Assembly (NCBI GenBank): GCA_029204225.1
Contig: CM055104.1
Coordinates: forward strand, 46,009,835-46,073,834
Source of the DNA: Diphasiastrum complanatum
Lineage: Eukaryota > Streptophyta > Lycopodiopsida > Lycopodiales > Lycopodiaceae
Length of the DNA: 64,000 bases
Direction: 5' to 3'
Shown here: one piece after another, positions 25,795 to 39,600 of the stretch
Numbering within the stretch: the first letter of the stretch is position 1
Layout: the number at the start of each line of letters is the position of its first letter
Translations under genes and position numbers: made by a program
The notes under the pieces: generated by a model
What the model saw: the letters and a program-made list of their open reading frames with translations, nothing else
Told to the model about the DNA's origin: nothing
Databases searched by the model: none

Positions 25795-28700
25795 GCGGAT
25801 TCCTCCAGCGATGGAGATGGCCTAGCCCCCCCCCCCCCCCCCCCCCCGGTCTCTTCCCTCTCCTTCCCTTCTTCCATGGCAAGAAAAGCGAAGGGGAGCC
25901 CACGCTCCCCCTCTCGCCCTTCCCTCCCTACTCCTTCCTCTACCTCCGCTCCCCCTTCCTCTGCACCCCCTCCTGCTACTGTGGAAGACCTGCCCGCTCC
26001 CCATGCTGCGGAATGCCTGGCCGCTGTTGCACCTAAACCTGTTGGGCCCCCTCCTGCTGCTGCGGAAAACCTGTCCGCTCCCCCTGCTGCGGAATGCCTG
26101 GCCACTGATGTATCTAAATCTGCTGTGGACCCTGCCAACGCCCCCCCTACTGTGTTTGCCTCCTCTAATGTTGCAGATACGGTGGCTCACACTCCATCTG
26201 CGGCTCTCACTCCCTTTCTCTCTACAATGGATTATTATACCACTAAAGCCTTCGAGAACTTTCTCACCTATGAACTGAGACAGCTCAAAGCAGAGCTGAG
26301 AGGTCCAATCACTGAAAACAGAAGTTTCTCACCTACAGGAAGAAAATCATCGACAATATTTACAGAACGTGAGGCCACTCCTCCAATTAATGGTAATGCT
26401 GTGTCAAAGATCCAGGAATTACAACAAGAGCCGACCCAACATACAAAATCTACCAAAACGTGGGCATCACTCCTCAAAAACGGCAACAAAGGTAACCGCT
26501 CTTATCTCTATCATCTCTGATTTTCACATCTCTTCCACTACATTGTCCGACCATTCACACCTATCTTTCTGCCTTGGGCATATTGCGCGATCTAGTATAC
26601 ATCCTACTCCTGTTACTATTCCTAAACGTGCACCTATATATCGTTTTGATCCCATCCTCATTCCTCAATACCAAGAATCTCACTGCCTTACTTCATCACT
26701 TCCCTACTGACACTTCACTGGAGGATCAAGCTACGTAGCCATTAAGAAGTTAAGGACTCATCGCGCCCGTGACATTGATGACCTACAATCTAAACTCCTC
26801 CTCCATGCTCCTGACACACTAGCACCGGTGCTATCCACTCTCCTTAACCAAGACACTATGGTTACTCCTACAAGCATTATATGCGACAGAGGTTTGGCGT
26901 ACAGGCATTACCTCCTCGGATTGGTCCTGTATATCTCAACTCCAAACCTCCATGTTATCGCGGATGATTAGGGCTAAGCCATCAGTCCCACACTAGATTA
27001 TCACTGCTGAGTTTGTTGTTCCTCCTATTTTAGTGGATGCCCTTTTAAGGCTCATTATATAAATCCAGAGAGTATTGACTCTCCCTTTTGACAGATATTC
27101 CTACCTTGCAATCACATCCTTGAGATTACTCTATGACAATGGAGTTCATTTCTCATGGTACTCTCAGGCCGCACGCCTCTTGAGCACATTTGGTATTTCA
27201 GTTTCTGATCTCCCAGCAGGCACTCATGAGTACACAAAATGCTTCATTAATCGGGCTTGTATCTAGCATACTTGGCAGGGGCAATTGAGTGTCAAGCCAG
27301 ATTTCTATCGGACATATTTTTTGGAGTTTGATGGAGCAGGTTTTCCTATACGTGCACACTACCTTGACTATGGACTCTCACACTGTTTGCGGTTTACTCT
27401 TGGACGGTTTCGGGTTTCCCACCAGCTTGCTATTGAGACTGGTCGTTACCAGGGTACTCCATGTGAGGACAAATTATGTCAGATGTGTTCCTTAGGAGAG
27501 ACTGAGTCGGAGGAGCATTTCCTTTTCAGATGTTCGGCCTATTATGAGATTCGGGGACGTTATCATTGTCTTTTCAGAGATGCACCCACTTTACGCTCTC
27601 TTATCACTTATGTGGATCCTAGGTGTGTCGCCCTTATGATATACGAGATGTCCCTGCTACGGAGAGCCCATGCTTCAGTGGATAGTGATACACAGCCTCA
27701 TATTAGTCGTCGTCCCCGAGCAGACTCAGTTTCAGACGAATACATTGACATTGACCTAGCTCATCGAGATCAGGGACAGCGCAAGTTGACCTCAAGTATT
27801 ACCATAGTCCGAGCACCTACGATTACTAGAAGAGTTTGCCCTCAGAGGTCCCATACTAGACAAAGTCAGCACCAGACGAAAATATATCCAAGAGACAAAA
27901 TTGTACGTGATATCAGTTGAGGCTACTGAAGTAGTCTGTGATACGAGGCCTAGAAGATGATACTACGATAGAAGATGGACGCTGATGTCGTCTATGTCGT
28001 CTCCATGGACACTAACTCTGACTAGTATGGAACCTCTTCTCATGTGTCTCAGTGAAAAATAGAATATCTCCATGTGTAATGAAGTCCAAGAGATCATCAG
28101 CTGTCGAGGATGAGTGTATCCCGTTACAATTCCAAACACCTATGCGCAATGGAGAAGGTGATGGATGGGGCCCCGGCGTGCTCCCATAACTACCTAGCAT
28201 GACTTGCCATTAATGTATTTTACCTGTCCATCGCTATAGATAGCAATTCTGCCCTGTTCACGAGCCTCTTGGAAAGCTCTTCGACATTCGTCCACCTGAA
28301 TAAAGGTAAGGTAATCATTCAAGTAACTTTTGGTACCCTTGAGTTTGGATTTAAGACGGAGTACTGATCTGCACTCTTCCAACTATGTGAAACGAATGAC
28401 AAGCGTGGCATTATCTTTCTTTGGGTGCCAAACTTTATCTATTCCATTGCTATCTATGATGAGACAGAGTAGTGTTCAAGAAATTACTTGCTTCCTGTAA
28501 CGCATTTTGGGTGCCGGGAATGCCACAGACTCTAACATTATGCGATTTTTGTTCCCTCATTTTTTCTTCCGATAAAGTGGCAGCAATGAAACTTGACATA
28601 TTGTTACCTTCATTGCCGTGTTTTAGGAGTGATGCCCAAGATTTGGTAAAGTCATTGTGTTGGTTCAGCTCCTGTTGTAATTCCTGGATCTTTGTTGCAC

Positions 28701-31700
28701 CATTAAGCGGAGGAATGGCACTATATTCTGTAAATGTTGTCCGCAATCGACTGTTTTCCTCCTGTAAGTGAGTAACTTTCGATCTCAATGATTGGACCTC
28801 AGCTTTGAGTAACTTCAGTTCACAGGCACTCCATGACATCGAGCAGAAAAAGATCCTTCAGACAAAGTCTTCATGCAGCAAGGGATGCAACAAAACATGT
28901 GGACTGCAGCATAGGGCTGCAGCATAGGGTTGGCTCACACATGACTTCACCCAAAATACAAACTCTTGGATTAAACAATAGTACATTACCATCAATTTAA
29001 GTGCCAAAAATTCTGCCAGCACTGGAAAGTATTGGACTTCCCTTCCACATAAGATTAGCAGCATAAGCCATAAGTTTCTATAGGCTGACTTTAGCACATT
29101 TTCAATTTAAAAATATGCAGTAAGACAGTTGAACTTGAAGAAACCAACACGTTTTTGAAAAAACGGCCTATTTTTTTCCCAAAAACAGCCCTCTTTCGAT
29201 GAGATTTGCAGACCAAGATTCAAATTTCAGCCATTGAATGATTCACGCAGCAAATAGATGGAGATCTAATCAAGGACTCGCACTGCAAATAGAAGGAGAT
29301 TTCATGAAAGATTCAAAAAAGCACCTAGTTTTTTTTCCGACTTTTGAACAATTCTATTGCTGTGTTTTTTAGTAATGCACTTCTTTTTGTGTCAGGGAAT
29401 GTGAGAGGGTAGGGAATTGAGATAAATCTAGCGTTAGGACTTAGAATAGTGTGTTTTTGTCATAATATAAGGCTACAAATAATCCCCCACACACACCCTA
29501 CCCCCCCCCCTCTCCGAGAAGAAAAAAATAACCCAAAAGCATTTTGCTGATTCTTCCCAAGGTTGCCAACTCTTTCACGTCTCAAACCAGCAATGTAAGT
29601 ACTATGTAGTATGGATCATGACAATAGGTATTAGGTGGGAGTTGGGAGTTCCAACTCTCGAGTTAGGATTCATGATGATTGTTGATTAATTATAATCTAC
29701 ACTGTCTCAACACTATAATAGCACTTATTTTTGCCATAGTAGAAGGCTAGAAATAAAATCCTTCCCAAATAAAACCTAAAACCATTTCCCCAGTTTTTTC
29801 CCGTTCCAAACCATCAACGTAACACACCCATAGCTCACCCATCCGCGTGGCGTGCTAGACCACGAGCACCATACCTGTAGCAAAGAGGTGCTAGGCCCAG
29901 GCACTAGCAGACCCTGGAGCGTTGTGGGTGGCAGAGAGAGCTGCATGCCCAGTGTACCCAATAGGTCGAAGGATTTTTCTACAAGTGTGGCATTCCCTTT
30001 GCCATTCACGAAGCTTCTGACTCTAGTCGCATCAATAGACTCTTCGTGGAGGCCTCCCAGGAGATAGGCATTGTGAGGGAGCATGCTTCGTCAAGAGGAG
30101 CAGACCATCACATGAGAGCTGAGTTCTATTTGCATAGCGTGGCAGAGGTAAGAATCCTACCTCCTTAAACTTTTTGCATATGTTTCATTTTGCGAGTATC
30201 GTTGTTTTTGCATATGGCTGATGGATATTTTATGACAGGTATGGATGCACGATATTGAGTGATGGATGGACCGACATTCGTCGACGATTTATCATCAATA
30301 TTTTGGTTTCTTGCCCGTTTGGCATAGTCTTCCTGCGTGGTGTGGATGCCGCTCGAGGTGGTGCTACCATCACCGTCGAGTTCATATATGAGGCATTCAA
30401 GGCTGTCATTGATGATGAGATTGGGCTGCAGCACATGGTTCAAGTTGTCATAGACAACGCCGCAAATTGCAGACAAATGGCAGAGATTTTGATGAGAGAG
30501 CACCCAAATATCATGTGGACACCATGTGTTGCACATTGCATTGATCTCCTCATCCACTCCCTCTGCACACTTGCATGGATTTATCAAGGATAATTTTCTT
30601 CACTTGCTTTACCACCTTCTATGCTTAACACATTGCTCTCAACTCCTAACTGTTCTCGACCATTCTCTGAACTTTTTGTTGAATGTTTGTGATGCAGATC
30701 ACTTCTCAGCCATGCGTGTGGTCAGCTTCGTCACCAGAAAGAAGCAGGTGTTGGCCTTGTTTCGCACTTTCTCACTGTGGACCTGAAGAAGCCAGCATTT
30801 ACCCACTTTGCCTACTACTTCTTGGTTCTGGAGCGACTACTAGGAGTACGAGACCATTTACGGATGATGGCTGCTAGTGAAAGCTTTCAAGACTTCAGAC
30901 GTATCGGTGTACATGCGGTGCACTTCCAAACCACTATGTTTGAAGAGGAGTTTTGGGCACGAGCAGCAGAACTTGTGGAGGTCCAGCAACCCATTTTCTG
31001 TGTGCTGCACCTGGTAGACCCTGAGGGGTACACTCTCGATCTCATTTATGAATTCATGGACTGCATCGGTGAGGGGATTCAAGGTTGGACTTGGACTCTG
31101 ACGGGTATCACTCTCCAGTGTCTTGTACTTTTAGCAAGTATCCTTTCCTTAGAGTTCACATACAAGCACTAGGGACAAGGTCTTTTTGAGTAGCGTGGCA
31201 AGAGTTATAGGCCAATCATGGCCTCCACATCTAGCATTGGATCTCTAACACTTCACTTGCTATTATCTCTCTATAGAAAATGTGATTAGGCCTCTTGGGC
31301 TCCCAATAGGATAAGGTCACTTAGTCTTATCAATAGTGACTTGGCATTTGGATAAGCTTGGTGAGCTTTATGGGCTCCTAGACCTCCTAGTGAGCTATAA
31401 ATAGGCTGAACGCCTCCTTGTTTAGTAGAATGGTTGCTTGGCTTAGCATTACCATAGTATATCTTGGGTTTAATAACACTCAATTGTAGACAAATTGTCA
31501 AGATCATGATTCTAGTGGGGGCTGTCATCATTGATCATTCTAGATAGAGTTCTAAACCTACTTCCTATTGTGTGTTGTTTTTTTGATAACTACAATGATG
31601 TACAAATCGTACACTCAAATTAACTCAATTAGATCATGTTATGTTCCTATTTTATCATCAACAAAGGCCCCAAATATAAGGCTCAATCTACTTTTCTAAA

Positions 31701-32860
31701 GCTAAAAAATTAACAGCTAAAGAGTCTCGAGATATTACAAGTGTCATTTCCATGTCATTGAAAGCTTTCAAATTGAAGGTTATGTTGATTCAACACCTAA
31801 TGAAGGAACCTCTAAATAAAGGCGAGTTCAAGATTTGACACAATTGCCAACAAAGAAATTCCAATAGACAAATACTAACCATGTATCAAACAAAGAAATA
31901 TATTGATGTTAGATGTAGGATATTGCCCAAAAATAACAAGACGTGAACCATGGAATTCATCGAAAATGTCTTAGACCATTACTTAAAGCATGCATGCACT
32001 ACATGCAAGGGCATCCCACTTTCTAGATCATCAAGTAAAAAGACGGCAACATTTTATTCAAAATTTTAGCTATTGAGATATGTTCAAGTATTGAAACTTA
32101 TACAAGTGGTTGCTATTATACAAATAGCCTTACCTCTAGAAATGATTTAGGTAAACAAGAAAAGTGGCCTCAATTACCTTACTCAAATGAATTTCTGAAC
32201 TAATGACTCACATAAAATCAACATTCCACAACACATGTTTTTAAACATTCCACTACATTGAGAGGTTCGAAATGTTTTGCATAAAATTTTTGCCACATAT
32301 ATTGTTTTCCATCTACACAAAAATTTCAAGTGATATTGTTCGAAGTTTTGGAAATATTTGTGAATTGATCAAAACACAAGGCTGAATGCATTCCTCCTGC
32401 AAATTTTTTAACAAATTTGTAATGTTTTGAAATAGATGGGAACTTTGGTAAAAGATATTAATTACACTACTTCAAGAAAAATGGATTAGGCTACTACCAT
32501 CAAAAGGGATGCTTTGAGAAACTTGCCTCATAGGCATGCATAAACTCTTCCTCGGTCTCGAATTCAATAAATGCATAACCTCGAGAAGCTCCGGTGACTG
32601 CGTCAACATAGTCACCAGAAAAATGATTCAATCTATTGACGAAGTAAGATAAAGGCTAGATACGCAAATGTGTAGAATAAATTCTAGATTGTAAGCCTAG
32701 AACCAACTGAGAGACATGTACTACCATAGTTTTTCTAGAATAGCTTAGGAAATGCAAATTTCGTAAATAGGTTTTCTATCTTGATATCTCCAACAATAAT
32801 AGTTTGTGGAAGCTAGAAGCTTCATCAGTCTACAGGTTTGTAGATTTCAGGGACAGCGAG

Positions 32861-32907
<47 letters not shown>

Positions 32908-33325
32908 ATTAAGGTTTTTTCCATGCCAATAGGCACATAAGACGAAAAAGTACATATCAAGTGTGTGGTACAACGGATAGAATACATCTAATGTAAAAGA
33001 GCCAGGCTACCAATATGATAATGGTATATCTCGCTGTCCTCAAATATTACTGTTGATGTAATGGGGACATAGTTGCACTGCGCTTCTGAAACACGTTTCG
33101 GAAATATGGAATTTTTTTCCAGAAACGTTTTTTTAAATTTTTTTTTTTTGGGTTTTTTTTTTTTGTGCAATATGGGTATCAGGTGAAGCTCTAATTAAGA
33201 GCATAATTACTGTGTATTTTGCCGAACGTTTCAGGTGCAGGATGGTTTAGGTGCATTAACTCCTAGGTTTACGCTTTAACTCCCAGGTGCATTAATTAAA
33301 AAAAACATGATGCCCCAAAATTTAA

Positions 33326-33391
<66 letters not shown>

Positions 33392-33530
33392 CGTTATCTC
33401 TCTCAGATCCAACAAACTAAACAAAAATGCTGAATCATGCTAAACAAAAACCATGGTAAGTGTTCTGAACCAATCACCATACTGCATCGTCCTAAACCGT
33501 TCTGCAACCATATGGAATCGTTTTTCAACC

Positions 33531-33601
<71 letters not shown>

Positions 33602-36600
33602 AGTACTGAATCGTTACACTGCTGTGAATAGAATCATCTTAATATATAAAATCGGGCCACATGGCACCAAAATGGAGTACAATGATGTTCCATGAACATA
33701 ATGAAAACTACACAACTAAGGCTCGTCAGAGTCATGGTAGGAACCATCATCTGAATCTGTGCCTGACTGCAGATCCCAAGGGTCTGCAGATGAATCAGAA
33801 CTGGAGGGAGCCATATGCCGTGGTGTGGCCTTGGCTCTGCCGTGTGCTCTGGCTCTCTGCTGCGTGCTCTGGCTCTAGATCCTCCCCCTGCCTCTACCTC
33901 TGCCTCTGCCTCTCTCCCCTCCTCTGCCCCCGCTCTACCTGACCCCACCCCTGTGTCTACCCCTACGTGTCTGTGTGTCAAGTAGTTGTAATCCAACGCC
34001 CTGGGATGGCCCTACCCACTGTGATGATGCCTGGCCGACGGCTGCCTGTGATGCTCCACTCTTGTCTACAAAAGCGAACTCAGCCCCCCCCTCCCAGAAC
34101 CTCTAGGTCTCCCCCTAGGCCTACGTGTAGGAATGGTTGGCTCCTCCTCTGTCTCCGCATCAGGGTCCACCAGCAAGTCAGCCAGGTCATCCCCATGTGC
34201 CTCCGCCCCCATCTCCTCATCCTCCTCCGTATGCCCCTCAACCCACTCCTCCTCCTCCTGATAGTCAGCCCCGAGCTCCTCTCCACCCTCCAAGCCCTCA
34301 TCATCCCCCTCCTCAGCCCTAGCCCTCTGCCTGTCTGCCCTCCTCGAACGTCGTAGAGCCCGTGCATCAGCATGCGCCTGTCTATATAGATCTCATCATC
34401 CATCTCCTCCTACGTGGGTGGTGCCCGAGGAGCAACAGCTGCCGAATCCACCAAGCAACTGTCAGGGTTCACCTGCAACCAAAAACAATACATTGTTGTT
34501 AGCAATTCATTGCATAATTCAAAAGCAATTCAGTTCGTCAAAGCACAGCAAGAAACAGGGGGTGATGATGTGACTCACCTCGAGCATCTGTCCCCCTCCT
34601 CGTGTGCGCCTCAGCATACGGTCGTTGGTGTTCACAAACACCAACCGCCTACACTGTTCGATGGACAACTTGTTCCTCTTCTGCGTGTGATACAAGGCCC
34701 AGGTGCTCCAATTTCGCTCACAAGCTCCTGCTGAACAGTCCTGTGCAAGGACTCTCTCGGCCAGTCATCGCAAGTCACCTGTGCCGCACCCATGGTAGCC
34801 CCACCATGAAACAGGCCTCAACATATCCTCCCTTCGCCGACTCTGCTCTCCATCGAAAGGAAACTGGTAGCGCTCAAAGATCAACAGCTAGTATGCAATG
34901 TTAGTGAGCATCGGACCTGTTGGCAGAAGAAAAAACATGGCTCGTGTAAGTCCTCTTGAATTCACACACTAGCAATGAGAACACTACAGTCACTACTGCA
35001 GTACTTAGCCTACCAAGCAATTTATCACACGTACCTGGTCCAGGCCATACGCGCTCCGTGTACTCCACCCATCCCCGGTGCAGCTCCCGATCGTCCCGAT
35101 CCCGAGTCTCGCGCCACAAGCGGTGCAATATGTGGGCTACGGCGTGGATGGGTCGGTGGAAGTAGTCCCATCTGGCCTCCCAGATACATGAGATCTCGCG
35201 CCTCCTGCAGTAGGCAAATCACAACAATCATGTAACCATAGCTGCCATAGCATAAAAGAATCGAATCAGACTTGAGTGAGAAACAACAAACTAGACACTG
35301 AAGAGTCATACTTGTGCTCAACCAAGGCTGACGTCTGAATCCCCTAGCCGATGCAGTCCATGAACTCGTAAATGAGGCCGAGAGTGCACCCCTCACGGTC
35401 TACCAGGCGCAGCACTCTGAAAATGGGTAGAAGGACCCCAGTAATCTCCTCAGCATCTCTCCAGAACGGCTCACCGAACATAGTGGACCGGAAAAATGCC
35501 GCATGTGGGACGTCCATGAACTCTCGGAAGGGCTCGCTGGAAACCATCCAACGCAATGCGTCCTTCACTAATACTAATCGCTCCAGCACCAAAAAGTAAA
35601 AGGCAAAGCGTGTGGGTGCTGGCTTCTTCAGGTTCAGGTGCGAGAAGGTGCGGAATAGGGCCAGCACACGCCTCTTCCTGGTAACAAAAGTGACCAGGCG
35701 CATGGCCGTAGAAGTGACCTGCAACACAGACATCCAGTGAAAAATTTAGACAGTAGTTGAGATGTGTTTAGCAACATGGAGCAGGCGTCAATCAAGATAG
35801 CATAGCAAATGGAGAAACCAATACCTCTCTTATCCATGGAAGTGCACACAGGTCATGGATGAGCAAGTCTATACAATGCGCAGCACAAGGTGTCCACACA
35901 ATGCTGGGGTGCTCCCTCGTCATAATCTCTCCCATCTGCTTGCAGTTCGAAGCTTTGTCCGTGACAACCTGAACCACATGCTCTACTCCAATGTCAACAA
36001 TAACATCTCTGATAACCTCCCATATAAAATTGGCTGTGACGGCGTCACCACCTCGAGTGGCATCCATGCCACGTAGGAATACTGTGCCAAGCGGGCAAGA
36101 AACCAAGACATTGATGACGGATCACCGACGAATGTCGGTCCATCCATCACTCAATATCGTGCATCCATACCTGCCACAAAACACCCATTAGCCGAATGCA
36201 AAAATTGCGCCACGAGTCAACCCTAAACGCATGCAATAGGTTTATGAAAACAAAGTACTTACATCTGCCAAGCTGAGCGAATGGAACTCAGCTCCCGCGT
36301 AATGGTTCCCTCCTCCTGACAAAGCATCCTGCCTCGCAATGCCTCTCGTCTGGGAGGCGTCCATGTAGCATCCACGGCTGCCATCTGTGCGCAAAACTCT
36401 CTGAACACCCAAGTGTCAGCAACAACAAAGGAAATGCCGCACTCGTAAAAGAACTGGCCAGCTAGTCGAGTGCATCGGGCATGCTGCTCTCTCTGCCACC
36501 CGCATCGATCAAGGGTCTGCTATCTGGGCCTAACCTCTCTGTGCTGTGCACATGGCGCTCGTGGTCTAACACGCGAACCGGGTGGCTGATCTGTGGGTGT

Positions 36601-39600
36601 ATCACTCTCTCTAGGAGGACCTGTCGAACCATGTGTTGAATCTGTCGCCGAAGAAGAGGAGGGACGAGAAGGACCCGCTGCTGCTGATCCAACCTGCTCA
36701 TGTGATGCTCTCCCCTCTGAAGTAAGCCCTGCTGCTGCAGGTGGAACTGGAGTGGCACCGCCTGGACCATGCACTGCACCTAAACCCTGCCCAGAACGTG
36801 CTGTACTAGGCTCTGCACTCGTAGTAGGTTGTGCCCGCATACCTGTGACCCCTGCCTGTGAACCTGCAGCTGCTCCTACCCCTTGTCCCTGTCTCTGTCT
36901 ATGTCCCTGTCCAGAAACCTGTGATGCAGCACCCTCTCTGTCCCTGTCCCTGTCCTTGTCCAGAAACCTGTGATGCAGCACCGTGCCCGTACATAATAGA
37001 CAACCTCTGTCTCTCCTCATCGGAAATCCTGTGGCAATCAAATATGCCCAATGCCCGCCCACCCGGCCCTCTGACCCTCAGTAAGTGAGCCCTAACCCTG
37101 GTAAGTGATCCTGTGAAGAGACCACCACAATGCAAGCATCTCCATCTACGGACTCCTGAGCCATGGTGTGTAGCCACATCCCCCTCAGTAAGCTCAACCT
37201 CGCCCCAAAGGCCTCAGTCCTGCACCGGCATCGTGTCCACACGAGATCAAACCTGCAAACAGAAACAAGCAAACAACCGTTCAGTAGAAGAAAACACACT
37301 GCATTGAAAAACATTACCAGCATAAAACAGAGCTGAACACATCCGAGCACGCGTCACATTGATTCTAGCAAGATCATAGCAACTGCCAAAAAACACACGA
37401 GACAGGGCGAGGGATAGAATAATTCCAGTGCGAGCGAAAACGGGCGACTGACGCTAGCATGGAAGTCCTTGCAGGCGTCTATGAGTCCAGTGCAGGCCTA
37501 AACCACGCTACTGGCGGATGCTTGCACGATGCTCTAACCTAAACCCTAAAAAACATGGAATTAGGGCAAGAAATTGAAATTTGTGCTACGGACGTAGACG
37601 GGCAGAACGGAGGTCACAAGAGTCTGTGCGGGCATGTGGAAATGCATTCTAGGCTCAGACACCACCTGAATCGGTTGCCCAGAAGCCATTTTCTACAGAA
37701 ACGCAATTTCCGAAACGCTCAGCCCCAGAATCGCGTTTCGATGCAACTATGAATGGGGATAACGCCTGGAGGTGGTCTCGATAAGTGTTGCTGACGTCGC
37801 CAGAGAGGTCATCTCTGAGTAGTGGCTCTACGGACAATATGAGTATGTGTAGTACGTCATCTCCTCTATGTCGGAAAAAGTCACTATCGTTGCCACTGTC
37901 ATACAAGCCAAGGTTCATCCGCGATCTCCTGTGGGAGAAGAACGATGTGATCTGAGTTGTGTGTCAGGATGAGTCGGTAGCTGGCATAGATCCTGTCGTA
38001 GTAAAAACATCTCTCTGACCATAATTGCAACGCATCATGGATCATTATATGCTATAAGGGACCGCAATGTGACCGGAGCATCTCAAAAAAGCAATGGTAT
38101 CTCCCTCTGATCTCATAGTAGACTGGACATCTGAATAAAAGGTGCTCCTCGGACTCCACCTCAGACAGTGAACATATCTGGCATATCCGCTCCTCTCGGG
38201 GGGTATCATAGAAACGTCCAACCTCAATCTCAAGCTGATGAACTAACCCAGTGTGAATCTCAGATCATGGGATAATCCAGAGTCTAAATAGCATGGTAGA
38301 AGTGGGGTCCCCACAACATCCATCTCCAAGAAATGAGTCATGTAATAGTCGGGTTTGACCCCTAACTGGCCCTGCCATGTACAATGAAGATATGCTCTAT
38401 AGAGAAAACGTCGTGGGTGCCCGATGGGAGGTCCGTGATAGAGATGCCGAGGGTATCAAGTAGACTTGATGCCTGTGAGAACCATGACAAGCGATAATCC
38501 ATACTATGAAGGTTGTCACAAGCCAGTCTCTCCAAGCTCATGAATCCTAGAAGCCGTTGTGTAGAATGAACCTCCCAACTGTTGAAAATTGTCACTTCTC
38601 ACTTGACATTGGTTATTGTAAATATTGATCAAACATTAGAATAATGTTGATGATCTGATTTCACACGTGTGGAGCTTGTTCCCACGTGTGAAAGGATGTA
38701 CTTTTCATACTTGTATATATCTAAATTGATTTTGTATCAATCTAGTTAGTGTGAATATGATATGACTAGTTTTTTAGTAAAGTAGACTAGTCACCTAGAA
38801 ATTAGCCTTTCCTTGCATGTGCATGAGTAAATGCTCCCACATTGTGAGGCCGCACTCACTAATTTATGATGTGTTGATCCATTGCTCTTGCTTAAATCCA
38901 TGTGTAATGAATCTAGATCAAGATCTAATGTGTAGAACTTGATAGATCCATTGATTAAGCAACCAATAACTCTCTATGATTGTTAAGTACAATCATTATT
39001 GTCCTAAAAACTGTAAAATTTATCATGGTATCAGAGCTAAGTAAGAGAGTGATCATTGAATCATAAATCTTGTAAAGATCATTGGCAAAATTTGTTTTTG
39101 GCCAATACTAGTGAGGGCGAGTTCATCTAGAGTGATAGCTTGAATTCATTTGGATCAAAACGACTTGGAGGCTGTGTACGTACTTTTCACACGTGTGAAA
39201 CCGTATAGCAACTTTCATTTCAAGTTACTTTGTGTTTTTTGGTCCCAAAATCACAATACTAGTTCATTTTTTGTGCTTTTTGAAGCATAGCATTGATCTA
39301 GATTCAATCTAGCTAATGCCTATGACCAAATAGAGTTTTGGATCATTGAAGCATTTCTTTTTAGAGTCTAAGATCAGATCTTAGAGGCTGATTTGTTCAG
39401 ATCCTTAGTGAAGTGAAATCTCTAAGAAAAGTGTAAAGCAATTTTTTTTTGTGAGAGTGAAAGCTAGGAATTTTTGGCAAGATCTTTGTGTATCATTCAA
39501 GCTTGTGTGCTAGTTTGATAGAGACAAGCCTATAGGCATTCTTGTAAGCTTTAGGCCCTTCATAGATCTTTTAAAATTCAGAAATCTTTGTGATTTTAAG

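Noticed and set aside
25827-25848. Poly-Pro/Gly coding stretch in the C homopolymer
   Set aside because: It lies upstream of the likely ORF1 ATG at 25,876 and is a homopolymer run, which may also vary through sequencing error.
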